Notes under the pieces: generated by a model | What the model was told of the DNA's origin: nothing | Database searches by the model: none | Seen by the model: only the letters and a program-made list of their open reading frames with translations | Shown: in pieces, positions 43,314-51,243 of the stretch | Numbering within the stretch: the first letter of the stretch is position 1 | How the letters are laid out: each line of letters begins with the position of its first letter | Source: Bacteroidia bacterium | GTDB lineage: Bacteria > Bacteroidota > Bacteroidia > Chitinophagales > Saprospiraceae | NCBI GenBank assembly: GCA_030430845.1 | Contig: JAUIKE010000021.1 | Coordinates: 1 to 64,000 of the forward strand | Length of the DNA stretch: 64,000 nucleotides | Direction: 5' to 3' | Position numbers and translations under genes: made by a program

Positions 43314-43691
43314 TTATAATGTATCTATAAACTTTGAAATCCCTTTCCAAGTCCATTTTATTTTTTCTTCTTGAATCAATGCAAATGGGGCATCCAAATA
43401 CCCTGCATTTCCTGCATAAACTCCTAATATTGGAACATTTTCCTCTTCTGCACATTTAATTTCTCATAAAGCTCCTTCAGCATTTTTTAGGTTTTTCGTA
43501 ATTAAAACGATCATCCCACTGCAACTTTTTATTCTCTCTCTGCATTTGGTTTTCCATGAGTTTTGCCATGGAATTTTGACAGACATATCAACTAACTCAT
43601 ATGTAACCCTTTCGTTTTTTGCCTGGCCTACAAAAATGTCCCTAATCCATTTGTCTTCCATCGCAAAGCTTGTAAAAATCCTTTTACGCAT
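43314..43691 (-). pseudogene. ThsB-like TIR protein gene with an in-frame TGA at a conserved Trp
   Basis: The first 75 codons encode the N-terminal part of a small ThsB/DUF1863-type TIR domain (RKRIFTSFAMEDKWIRDIF; CRERIKSCSGMIVLITKN). At 43464-43466 a TGA falls where the family has Trp, directly before the predicted catalytic Glu (GAL-stop-EIKCAEEENVP). The same frame then continues for 49 codons to a TAA at 43314-43316 with good TIR sequence (ILGVYAGNAGYLDAP; FALIQEEKIKWTWKGISKFI). A single TGG-to-TGA change explains it. It is either a fresh pseudogene or a readthrough product of 125 residues. It is the last gene of the operon, 9 bp after the first TIR gene. Confidence 0.85.
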
Positions 43692-43700
43692 GTTATTTTA

Positions 43701-44279
43701 TTATATGACGATTGTAAACGGTTGCGTTGGTGACGTCCATCTTTTTAAATTGAATTTGTTATTCTTGTTCTTGTTTACATAAAAATTCCTTACCTTATCT
43801 TGATACCCTTCTAAAGATATAAAAGGGTATATCCCGACAAATTCAATTCCATCTAAATCAACAGTATTAGAACTATCCTCTATTGGTAATACAGCTACCT
43901 TGCTTTTATATCCATCAAAAAAACCAAGTTCCCAAGGCATCCATTTGGAAATTTTACTATTTTCAGAATAGGCATAGATTAATGTTCTGCAAGCTTTAAG
44001 TCTTGTCCTGATTAATTCTGCAGTCTCCTTTGTTACATTTGACCTTGATAATTGTGGGTCTTCAGTCCAATCTACATATACTGAATAGCCGAGATTTTCT
44101 AAATCTCGTTTAATCACAAGAATGATATCACTATCCAAATAACTATGAGATAAAAAAATATCATATGATCCCTTGAAATTCTTTCCTTCATTCAAAAGTG
44201 TTTTTTCTGCATAATCCATTGAATTTTCTCCAAAAAGGAGGCTCGCCCTATATTTGAGTCTTTGTTTATTATAATTCAT
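43701..44279 (-). CDS. TIR-domain protein
   Basis: The 192-residue protein has a short N-terminal helical extension (1-35) and a TIR fold. Strand A is SYDIFLSHSYLDSD (38-51). The helix/strand pattern continues through SVYVDWTEDPQLSR, and MPWELGFFDGYKSKVAVLPI carries E117 at the position of the catalytic Glu of NAD-cleaving TIR enzymes. Bacterial TIR proteins use NAD to make signal molecules or to deplete NAD during phage infection. It sits between a multi-pass membrane protein gene (7-bp gap) and a second TIR gene (9-bp gap). A defence role is inferred from context. Confidence 0.85.
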   Translation of the reverse strand: MNYNKQRLKYRASLLFGENSMDYAEKTLLNEGKNFKGSYDIFLSHSYLDSDIILVIKRDLENLGYSVYVDWTEDPQLSRSNVTKETAELIRTRLKACRTLIYAYSENSKISKWMPWELGFFDGYKSKVAVLPIEDSSNTVDLDGIEFVGIYPFISLEGYQDKVRNFYVNKNKNNKFNLKRWTSPTQPFTIVI

Positions 44280-44286
44280 GTAGTCA

Positions 44287-45006
44287 CTATTTCATGATGA
44301 AAATTATGTATATTGATAGTACCAAATAAAAAAAACCAAAAATAATTGGAACATATTTTTCCAGAGATGTTAAGGGAAGATATTTTTTCAAATCCTTTCC
44401 TTCACCTAATTCCATCCATTCAGCAGACCAATATGGGCTTGATGGCAACCTCTTTTCAAGATTACCAACTACCTTATACTTTGCAGTGTTTAATTTTCTA
44501 TATGAAGTAATCAACCACCACCATACAACCACCATACTCTCTATGCCAAGAATTGGGAATATGGTGAGCCATTTAGGTTCGACTAATTGAATTTTTTCTA
44601 GGGAAAAACCTACTGCTGCAAGGATAGTAGTATTCAATGTCAGGAAGAATACATTAGCTAAATTCCTCCTTGAACTGATCCTGTCTGCCATTTCAACATA
44701 TAGCTTGTATTGTTCCAAAATATGGTTCTGATGTAATTCTGGGTTTAAAGAATATGCAGAATTTTCTTGTATTTCAATCCAGAGACTATCTTCTGAATTG
44801 AAATTGGAACTATCATCTTGTGTGGGTTGGTTTTCTTTCTTCCATTTTTGAGATACTAAAAATATCATTGGAAGTTCTATAATAAGAAAAACTACCCAGA
44901 ACCACCATTCTAGATGAAGAGAGCTAGCATTTTCCTTTAGAGCAATAAAAAGAATGAATGAAACATTTGTAATTAAGCCAATAAAAACTAACCAAAAATT
45001 CCGCAT
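44287..45006 (-). CDS. Five-TM membrane protein, RipA/SLATT-like
   Basis: The 239-residue protein has hydrophobic segments near 5-23, 33-53, 117-136, 147-165 and 218-237. Between segments 2 and 3 the helix EQYKLYVEMADRISSRRNLA (98-117) leads into VFFLTLNTTILAAVGF. That motif, with two Arg ahead of a membrane helix, is shared with proteins annotated as RipA-family octameric membrane proteins and resembles SLATT membrane effectors linked to nucleotide-signal defence systems. It is the first gene of the operon with two TIR genes, so it may be the pore-forming effector that responds to a TIR-made signal. The family assignment is moderate and the function inferred. Confidence 0.7.
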   Translation of the reverse strand: MRNFWLVFIGLITNVSFILFIALKENASSLHLEWWFWVVFLIIELPMIFLVSQKWKKENQPTQDDSSNFNSEDSLWIEIQENSAYSLNPELHQNHILEQYKLYVEMADRISSRRNLANVFFLTLNTTILAAVGFSLEKIQLVEPKWLTIFPILGIESMVVVWWWLITSYRKLNTAKYKVVGNLEKRLPSSPYWSAEWMELGEGKDLKKYLPLTSLEKYVPIIFGFFYLVLSIYIIFIMK

Positions 45007-45085
45007 GATTTATATTTATTTTTGATGATATTCCTATAGTTATTTTTAACCTTAACTAATAGGTATATTCCAGTATTCTTCTAGC

Positions 45086-45256
45086 TCACCCCCTCATCTT
45101 CTGCAAGTGATCAATTAACAAATTCTTGGCAGCTATCACCTCTTCCTTATCCTCCAGGGAAGAACGCAACAACTCCACCTCCTTCTTTAGCACATCCACC
45201 TGCAATTTCAGAGATTCAAAACCTCCTAATGGATTAAAAGAACCTGGATAAATCAT
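45086..45256 (-). CDS. Small coiled-coil ORF, possible repressor remnant
   Basis: The 56-codon frame begins MIYPGSFNPLGGFESLKLQ and continues as one long amphipathic helix (VDVLKKEVELLRSSLEDKEE). This looks like the C-terminal coiled coil of the phage-type XRE repressor encoded at 46171-46626, without the HTH. It lies just outside the TIR operon and inside the direct repeats. It could be a small gene or a relic of a repressor. Confidence 0.4.
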   Translation of the reverse strand: MIYPGSFNPLGGFESLKLQVDVLKKEVELLRSSLEDKEEVIAAKNLLIDHLQKMRG

Positions 45257-45305
45257 AAAATTGATGTTTTGGGATCATAACCATCATGTCTTAAACAAAT
45301 CTAAT

Positions 45306-45472
45306 AATTTAAAAGCGAACAAGTAACGAATACGTCCAAAATTCGCCTTTATAAATGATGGTTTAGGATTGACGAAGATTTATTCGGATTGAGGTGTCCA
45401 GATTTTTGGCCCAAAACCACAAAATCCCCTCAAACAGAAGTTTGAGAGGATTTTTGTACCACAGGTCGGATT
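45306..45472. repeat. Right copy of 167-bp direct repeat flanking the TIR operon
   Basis: It matches 43014-43180 with three substitutions and no gaps, giving a unit length of 2292 bp. It includes the same terminator-like hairpin. Recombination between the copies would delete the TIR operon cleanly. Confidence 0.92.
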
Positions 45473-45900
45473 TGGTATCCTACATTTTTTTGCCCTTTTG
45501 GAGAACCTAATAGCCGATTGCTGAAGGGACCGCTGTGTCAATCATGTCAGGAAAATCGGACTAAAAAGGCTGAAAGACTCCACTGTATTTCCAGGTCAAT
45601 ATTCTATATTTTTTAGTAAGTATCTTGCTTTATGAGGTGTTTTTGAAAAAAAGAGAACGATTTAATTTTATTGAACTAATATTGGTAGCAAAACGCTATT
45701 CGAAATAGTATATGAGGATCAAATCGTCTCGTAATCTGGTTATTATTATGATAAAAATCCAATTATTGACAGTATTTTAACAAATAAAAATGACATATAT
45801 GAATAATATCTGTCAGTATATTGACACTTTTTCAGAATAGTAAAAAATGAAAGCGTGCAAAAACGCTTGAAATTTGGGCGGAAAAGGAATGGGAAAATAC
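45473..45900. other. AT-rich spacer with operator-like palindromes
   Basis: No credible gene was seen. Near 45766-45826 there are repeated TGACAGTAT/TGTCAGTAT half-sites, including a 16-bp inverted repeat TGTCAGTATATTGACA (45811-45826) and TTGACAGTATTTTAACAA (45766-45783). They may be binding sites for one of the HTH proteins encoded just to the right. Confidence 0.4.
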
Positions 45901-46047
45901 CTACCCCTCTTCCCGCTCTTTATCCAATAATTTCCTCACCGCCTCAGCCTGCTCTTTAGCCTGCCGGACCTTTTCTTTCTCTTCATGAAGTTGTTTTTTT
46001 AATTTTTGGAGCTTGCTTCTTGAATTAGATTTTTGGGATTTTTTCAT
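45901..46047 (-). CDS. Small charged coiled-coil protein
   Basis: The 48-residue frame starts MKKSQKSNSRSKLQKLKKQL and continues with a regular heptad-like helix (EKEKVRQAKEQAEAVRKLLD). Lysine-rich N-terminus and alternating charge suggest a small DNA- or RNA-associated helix. It has the same orientation as the CI-like repressor upstream and could be its last co-transcribed gene. No family was recognised. Confidence 0.45.
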   Translation of the reverse strand: MKKSQKSNSRSKLQKLKKQLHEEKEKVRQAKEQAEAVRKLLDKEREEG

Positions 46048-46170
46048 TTGCTCTGGATGGCTTGGTTGATGTGAATGAGTGTAATGAATTCACTTCCAGA
46101 TTTGGGGGGATAAAACTGGATAAAAAAGGCTGAGTAGCCTAATAAACTTATCAACGTTTCGAGAGCAGAG

Positions 46171-46626
46171 CTAGGAGGGCTTTTCTAATTTCTCTTTGAG
46201 CAATTTATTGAGATCCGTGAGGGAATTGATGCTAATTTCCTGATAATGAAGTCTTTTGTCTTTCTCTTTAATCAATTCCTGGAGCGCTTCTATGACGGAT
46301 GAGCGCTCTTTTAAAAGGGATTGAATATCTGCACCCTCTTTGTTTTCGGAGGGAGACTGGAGAGTTCCTGTTGGGTTCCCATCAGCAGATGGCTTTGCCC
46401 AAACCTCTCCTTGTCCGGTAAATACCCATTCTTTGTTGATGTTAGGGAATTCGCCGGCAAATTTTATAACAAAATCAACGCTGGGAGAAGATTTATCATT
46501 GAAGTAAGTGTAGAGGGTATTGGTACTGATTCCGAGCTTTTCACAAACCTCTTTTACCTGCACCTGGCTCTCTTTGATCACCCACCTTAGTCTACTCCCT
46601 AACGTCTGTCCAAAACTTAAACTCAT
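46171..46626 (-). CDS. CI-like XRE repressor with C-terminal coiled coil
   Basis: The 151-residue protein has an N-terminal XRE HTH (~5-65: LGSRLRWVIKESQVQVKEVC, LGISTNTLYTYFNDKSSPSV), the Bacteroidota phage-repressor hallmark INKEWVFTGQGEVWA, and a C-terminal oligomerising coiled coil (~100-150). It is divergent from another HTH gene 106 bp away, with an inverted repeat ACAAAAA-N7-TTTTTGT in the shared spacer. This resembles a temperate-phage CI/Cro switch. No protease domain is present, so induction would not be by RecA-type self-cleavage. Confidence 0.8.
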   Translation of the reverse strand: MSLSFGQTLGSRLRWVIKESQVQVKEVCEKLGISTNTLYTYFNDKSSPSVDFVIKFAGEFPNINKEWVFTGQGEVWAKPSADGNPTGTLQSPSENKEGADIQSLLKERSSVIEALQELIKEKDKRLHYQEISINSLTDLNKLLKEKLEKPS

Positions 46627-46657
46627 TATGGAACAATTATTGAAACCAAAAAAAATG

Positions 46658-46678
46658 ACAAAAACACATTATTTTTGT
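46658..46678. promoter_or_regulatory. Operator/promoter between the divergent HTH genes
   Basis: ACAAAAA and TTTTTGT form a 7-bp inverted repeat with 7-bp spacer, and TATTTTTG at 46670-46677 fits the -7 consensus for rightward transcription. A CI-like repressor bound here would block the promoter of the rightward genes. Confidence 0.45.
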
Positions 46679-46732
46679 TAGTATTCTGATAAAATCTCTT
46701 TATAATTGCATTCGTACAAAAATAAATGATGT

Positions 46733-46990
46733 ATGCCATATTATTTTAGGGAACGCATATACGAAAAAGTTACCAAGACACAATATACTTGGTTATTGCG
46801 AAATTTGACAATTCTAAGTGGAATGTCTAGAGCCTTGATCTATAATGTCTTAACGGATAGGATTAGGCACCCCAATATTTTAGTTATCCAAGCCCTTGCT
46901 CGGCTGTATGGAGTTTCGATGGAAGATGTACTTGATCCTGAATTTGAACTCCCCTCTCTACGTGACGTCATCAACCTTCAAAGAGCCTGA
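46733..46990 (+). CDS. Small Cro-like HTH protein
   Basis: The 85-residue protein contains an XRE-type helix-turn-helix (~22-70: LTILSGMSRALIYNVLTDRI, then LVIQALARLYGVSMEDVL). It is divergent from the CI-like repressor and is the first rightward gene of the element, the position of Cro in lambdoid phages. The fold is visible; the regulatory partner is inferred. Confidence 0.7.
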   Translation: MPYYFRERIYEKVTKTQYTWLLRNLTILSGMSRALIYNVLTDRIRHPNILVIQALARLYGVSMEDVLDPEFELPSLRDVINLQRA

Positions 46991-47126
46991 TGCTCCCAAA
47001 TAGGTAAAAAAGGAAAGCCCTGGTTGCAGCCAGAGCTTCATGTTGATTTTTCAATCATTGCCCTCAAAAGTGGGTCGGGTTGGGCCAGTTGCAGCTGGTT
47101 CTTCCCACCCCTTATAACATACACTA

Positions 47127-48836
47127 ATGAGCGCTACACAACTCAAATCTACGAAAAATGTGCCTAAAATGGTACATAAAAACAATTGGCAGCAGCTTTA
47201 TAAGCTCGGATACAAAAAAATCTGCCATCATTTTTCACTTCATAACCAAGGCTTTCCCCTCGATCAGTATTCAAGAGCGTACCCACATCGCCTGAAAGAC
47301 AGCGAGATGAAAACTGCGCTTAATGCCTTTCGTCAATGGTGCAAACAAGCTGCTAGTCAGCTCAATAGCGGTCAGGGATTCATCACCAATATCCTGAGAA
47401 CCAACAACAGGAAGTTGCGGGAGAACCAGGACGGAAGCTATGCCAGCAAGAGCAGTACCCCAGGGCATTTGGCGAAATTAAGTTATTGTCAATTTTTTCT
47501 CGGTAAGGAAGAAACAGATGAAACACCTCACGATCAGTTGGTCTATCTCCATCGGGATCGAGGGGGAAAAGGATTTGGGTGGAAGCCATATAAACGTTTT
47601 CGTGGAAGGAAAAATGACTATGAACTGATTTTGAATCCCCAGCTCCTGCCTGTCGAACTTATCGCCCATATTACATTCATTCCACAGAAGGGAGATTTCG
47701 GAGCCAAAATTTTGAACTTGAAATCTTCTTCCCCTTCCCCACCCTTGCACCAAAAACTGGTTCCTTCCTACTCTTCCCATTCAGTTAATAGAAATAAAGA
47801 TATAAGTCCCAAGGCGTCTGCTAAGGCAGACCATCTACAGGAAGAAGGGAACATTTTTTCAAAGGAGTCCGCTAGCGCGGACAATCCATCGGAAGAAAGA
47901 AACCCGGAAGAAGGAAGCCCCTCAAAAGTGGGTCAGCATAGTGGAGAAAGGCAAAAAATTGCGGGCCGAATTTTCGATTTAACCGAAAAAAGAATAGACC
48001 TCCAGGCCGCTTTCCAATTGGTGCAAGGTGGAGAAAGGTTGCTGTACTATGCCCAGATCTTGGTGAATATGTATCGCAGCAAATTGGCTCCAGCGATGGG
48101 GCGAATATATGTCGAGCGGCAGTATGAGGGAGGGCTGGAGAATATCCTTCAAATGTTGGGTGGGATTCCTGAGGAATCGCTGGACAGCTTTCATGATCGC
48201 TTGGTGCAAACGATCGATCACCAGGAGAAAAGACTGAAGCGTTATCCTGAGGCCTATATTGCTGGGCCTGCCAGGTTCTTTCAGGCGACTTATGCCTACA
48301 ATATTCTCCATTATGAAAAGAACTGGCTTTCGGTCTATGAGAAGCGAGCGGTAGAATTTGAAGAAATGGCCCTTGCAAAAGGAAGGAAGGCACAAATTCA
48401 ATTGCAGGAAGAAGCGGAAATCGCTCAGCAGGACAAAAAGTGGTACTTCCTGGCCTGGCGTTTCAAAAGTGCTTTGATGGGCATTCATCGACGAGATATG
48501 CGTTTACGGAAAGCCAATCTCGCTAATTGGGAGCGGGACATCCGGCTTATGGTTCGGAAGGATGGGATCCTTGCCAGCGAATTGATTGCCGTGATGCACT
48601 GGTTGCTGGAAAGCCCCCTGCCTCAAGCGAAATTTTGGCGAAAGGAAGCGGGTATCAAATCTACTTCAGGCCTTCGGAAACATTATCAGGCGATTCACCA
48701 GGCATTTGAACAGGAAAAGGAAATAAAGGATGAAAATCCTATTCCGCCTTCCATGCAAAAAAACCAGCCTAAACAGATTCCTCCGAGAAGATCTGTCCCC
48801 AAACAAATCCCATCTGTTGGCAAACATAAACCATAA
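47127..48836 (+). CDS. Putative replication protein of the mobile element
   Basis: The 569-residue protein has an N-terminal basic domain (~15-195), a low-complexity linker (~195-280) and a helical C-terminal domain (~285-540). The segment LIAVMHWLLESPLPQAKFWR leading to IKSTSGLRKHYQAIHQAF resembles the C-terminal module of phage and ICE replication proteins, where FW...I.S..LR is recurrent. It is the first large gene after the CI/Cro region, where such elements keep their replication gene. A 51-bp duplication with embedded palindromes lies in the linker, reminiscent of the lambda origin inside gene O. No catalytic Rep motifs were found, so helicase loader or origin binder is more likely than nickase. 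Confidence 0.5.
   Translation: MSATQLKSTKNVPKMVHKNNWQQLYKLGYKKICHHFSLHNQGFPLDQYSRAYPHRLKDSEMKTALNAFRQWCKQAASQLNSGQGFITNILRTNNRKLRENQDGSYASKSSTPGHLAKLSYCQFFLGKEETDETPHDQLVYLHRDRGGKGFGWKPYKRFRGRKNDYELILNPQLLPVELIAHITFIPQKGDFGAKILNLKSSSPSPPLHQKLVPSYSSHSVNRNKDISPKASAKADHLQEEGNIFSKESASADNPSEERNPEEGSPSKVGQHSGERQKIAGRIFDLTEKRIDLQAAFQLVQGGERLLYYAQILVNMYRSKLAPAMGRIYVERQYEGGLENILQMLGGIPEESLDSFHDRLVQTIDHQEKRLKRYPEAYIAGPARFFQATYAYNILHYEKNWLSVYEKRAVEFEEMALAKGRKAQIQLQEEAEIAQQDKKWYFLAWRFKSALMGIHRRDMRLRKANLANWERDIRLMVRKDGILASELIAVMHWLLESPLPQAKFWRKEAGIKSTSGLRKHYQAIHQAFEQEKEIKDENPIPPSMQKNQPKQIPPRRSVPKQIPSVGKHKP
47813..47908. repeat. 51-bp tandem duplication with palindromes in the replication-like gene
   Basis: Two units (from 47813 and from 47864) each hold a 16-bp inverted repeat: GTCTGCTAAGGCAGAC at 47816-47831 and GTCCGCTAGCGCGGAC at 47867-47882. 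The arms differ by compensating base changes (T/A against C/G), so symmetry is kept while sequence drifts. They encode ASAKAD and ASASAD in the protein linker. Confidence 0.7.
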
Positions 48837-48840
48837 CATC

Positions 48841-49128
48841 ATGCAGAAAAACAAATCCCCTACTCCCCTAAACGCTGATAATCTCAGCAAACCACAGCTT
48901 CGGCTTTGGCTCAAATTTAAGTATGGAAAAGGCCGCACAGAAAGCGGTACCGCTATCCTGAAAAACTACCTGAATGCCACCGGTTCAGATCGCAAAAAGG
49001 TCATGAACAAGCTGATCAAATTGGCCTACCGCTATCGGATGAACGACCTCATCTGGCAGGCGCGGATCTACGAACATCCCGGCAACCAGTTGATCTGGGA
49101 TTGGAAGCAATATGAAGAGGAAAAGTAG
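48841..49128 (+). CDS. Hypothetical 95-residue protein
   Basis: ATG 48841, four bases after the upstream stop, is chosen as start (MQKNKSPTPLNADNLSKPQL). The protein is basic and helical, with RKKVMNKLIKLAYRYRMNDL and an ending rich in aromatic residues. It has no signal or TM segment. Composition suggests a nucleic-acid-associated accessory protein of the element. The family was not recognised. Confidence 0.55.
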   Translation: MQKNKSPTPLNADNLSKPQLRLWLKFKYGKGRTESGTAILKNYLNATGSDRKKVMNKLIKLAYRYRMNDLIWQARIYEHPGNQLIWDWKQYEEEK

Positions 49129-49151
49129 CCTAATTTTTTAACCCTTGAATC

Positions 49152-49523
49152 ATGTATATCCCAAAATCAATTCAATATGCCTTCCCTTCTCAAGGGCACT
49201 TCGAGATGCTACAACAAGCTATTGCTTATGCATTATGCCTTTCAGAAGAACACTTCAAGAGTGTTCATGAAGGATTTGTAACAGCGAGCCTTTTACAAAG
49301 CATTGAAAAACGTTTGTATCAACCCAAATCCAGGATCAAACTGGAATACTTTGAACTATCTGTAATCATCGTTGCCCTACGGCATTTCATCTCCCATTGT
49401 GATGATAGCCTGGAGGCCTCGGCCATCTTGATGTTTCTGGAGCCCTACCTGGCGAGCAATTGCCAGGAGCCTGTAAAAAAGACGGGCTATGCGCAATTGC
49501 ATAGCCCTCAGGTTGATTTCTAG
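49152..49523 (+). CDS. Hypothetical 123-residue helical protein
   Basis: The product is soluble and helical (FEMLQQAIAYALCLSEEHFK; FELSVIIVALRHFISHCDD; SAILMFLEPYLASNC). There is no recognised domain. It lies 23 bp after the 95-residue gene and 100 bp before the 495-residue membrane protein gene, in one rightward set. Confidence 0.5.
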   Translation: MYIPKSIQYAFPSQGHFEMLQQAIAYALCLSEEHFKSVHEGFVTASLLQSIEKRLYQPKSRIKLEYFELSVIIVALRHFISHCDDSLEASAILMFLEPYLASNCQEPVKKTGYAQLHSPQVDF

Positions 49524-49623
49524 ATCAACCATAACAACAGGGCCGAAATAGCAAATAATCAAGCGAACAGCCAAAACGCACTAAGGAATTTTTATTTCTA
49601 CCAATCATAACAACAACAAAACC

Positions 49624-51111
49624 ATGAGTAGTAATCTTCAACAAGATGCCCAAAAAGTGATAGTTGCGCTTAAAGTGACACGAAACGCCTCCCAGGTTGG
49701 AAGTGCGGTCACAAGCGTGATGATCATTTGGATCATCGCTTTTAGCAAAGCACAAGAATTTCTGCCTCCCTGGGGAGCGGGTTTATTAGCCTTGTTTATC
49801 GTCGCCCTTGCATTGGGCGTTATGGAGCTGGGGTTAAGGATATTCTTGCCCTTCGCCCTAGATGAAATTTTGGCAGGAAGGGCCTGGAATGAGGAAGGTA
49901 AAATCAAATCTGCCTATCGGATCAGTTTCTGGATATTTTGCCTGGCGCTGTGTGCTGCACTCGCTTTCGGTACAGGAGGAACGAGCTGGCTGGGCAGAAT
50001 TGACATGATCGAAGCAGCGTCGCCCCCACCCCAGGTTGCGGACCTGAATCAGGTAAGAGTGGATCAGGATGCCGAACGCAGCCGGATATACGATAAATAC
50101 GAAGGGGAAATCCAACATGCCAGGAATAGCCATCTTCAAAGAATCAAAAATGCCCAGGCCACAGCCAAAAAGCTGCTGGATGATGCCAAGCATAGTAAAG
50201 GGACAAAAATGTATCAACTGCTCCAATCTGGAAATGATTGGGCTGCTCATCAGCTGTCGGCAGCTATTCAGAAAGCTCAGAAAGAGGGAAATGCGTTGAT
50301 AGAAGCTGAAAAGGAAAAGGTAAAGCAACTCAGTAGTGAACAGGCCACTACCCTATCCGCGCTAAGCGCTGGCCAGCAGGAAGTTTTTGGCAAAATATCT
50401 CAGCAGGCAGAGAGCACGATCAGCCGATTTGACAGCAAATTTGAGCGGAATACCTTTATGCTGGGCGTATTTGGTGTGGGCTGCCTCGGCCTTTTTATCC
50501 TGACCAATATTCTGCTTTCCATCTACCGGGTCCTTTCCGATGTGCCTACCTTCGAGGAGCAACCTGAGAGGCGGAAAATTAAGCTGTCTACCAACTGGAT
50601 TCCTGAGATTAAGATGGGAAAATCTTCTCACGCTCCCTCTCCTACTGCTCAGGCCAGGCCTATTGGATTCGGCGCAAAAGAGGATGGTAGCGCAATCAAT
50701 CCTGAGGCAGATGGTGGTAACTTTTCAGGAAAAGCTACCACCCCAACAACAGCTTCAAAAGAGGACCAAAGTGGTAGTTTTTCGCCAGAAGAAGTAGATA
50801 AAAGTGGTAGTTTTTCCCCAAATGTTACCACTTCTGAGGAAAGTTACCACGGTGCCGATAGTGGTAACTTTTCAGATAACCTATTGGCAAATAGGGTAGA
50901 AGTGAAGGTGAGGGATATTCCGGATAATACCAGCAAGCCCTACAAAAAGCGCAGAGATGTACGCGCCAGGGAGAGGTTATTAGCGACAGCATTCTTTACC
51001 TATAGGGACGAGAATGATGGAGATCCACCCAGCATGAGAACCCTGTCAAATATTACAGGTGTTGGTTACAAAACGACCCGTGAAATAGCTCAGAGATTGG
51101 GCCTGAAATAA
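49624..51111 (+). CDS. Four-TM coiled-coil protein with C-terminal HTH-like tail
   Basis: The 495-residue protein has membrane segments near 27-42, 52-74, 98-116 and 279-301. A long coiled coil (~145-270) lies between segments 3 and 4. The cytoplasmic tail has a Ser/Gly-rich linker (~310-430) with SGNFS/SGSFS units. The final ~45 residues (ERLLATAFFTYRDENDGDPP, then MRTLSNITGVGYKTTREIAQ) read like a winged-helix DNA-binding domain. A membrane-anchored DNA binder could tether or segregate the element. The DNA of the linker contains seven copies of GTGGTARY in both orientations. No known family was identified. Confidence 0.6.
   Translation: MSSNLQQDAQKVIVALKVTRNASQVGSAVTSVMIIWIIAFSKAQEFLPPWGAGLLALFIVALALGVMELGLRIFLPFALDEILAGRAWNEEGKIKSAYRISFWIFCLALCAALAFGTGGTSWLGRIDMIEAASPPPQVADLNQVRVDQDAERSRIYDKYEGEIQHARNSHLQRIKNAQATAKKLLDDAKHSKGTKMYQLLQSGNDWAAHQLSAAIQKAQKEGNALIEAEKEKVKQLSSEQATTLSALSAGQQEVFGKISQQAESTISRFDSKFERNTFMLGVFGVGCLGLFILTNILLSIYRVLSDVPTFEEQPERRKIKLSTNWIPEIKMGKSSHAPSPTAQARPIGFGAKEDGSAINPEADGGNFSGKATTPTTASKEDQSGSFSPEEVDKSGSFSPNVTTSEESYHGADSGNFSDNLLANRVEVKVRDIPDNTSKPYKKRRDVRARERLLATAFFTYRDENDGDPPSMRTLSNITGVGYKTTREIAQRLGLK
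50714..50873. repeat. Seven GTGGTARY(TTTT) sites, both orientations, inside a gene
   Basis: Direct copies start at 50714, 50771, 50804 and 50861 (GTGGTAACTTTTC or GTGGTAGTTTTTC). Inverted copies (AAAGCTACCAC, AATGTTACCAC, AAAGTTACCAC) end at 50741, 50831 and 50850. Direct copies encode SGNFS/SGSFS; inverted copies encode unrelated residues. Selection on the protein alone would not give both orientations, so this looks like a cluster of protein-binding sites. Confidence 0.8.
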
Positions 51112-51198
51112 TATCTGCCAGACTCTCCGCTGAAGGAGTGGGGGAGAGGCTTCGAAGATGTAAAATGTTCTTTTCATGACTTTGTGATAAAGTACCAG

Positions 51199-51230
51199 GT
51201 CCCCTGGGAGAAATCCCGGGGGACAAATTT
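51199..51230 (+). terminator. Hairpin before the EGF-like lipoprotein gene
   Basis: GTCCCCTGGGA and TCCCGGGGGAC form an 11-bp stem with a GAAA loop, followed by AAATTTT. It probably terminates the transcript from the 495-residue protein gene, or forms a 5'-UTR structure 20 bp before the lipoprotein start at 51244. Confidence 0.6.
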
Positions 51231-51243
51231 TAAAAAAAACGAT

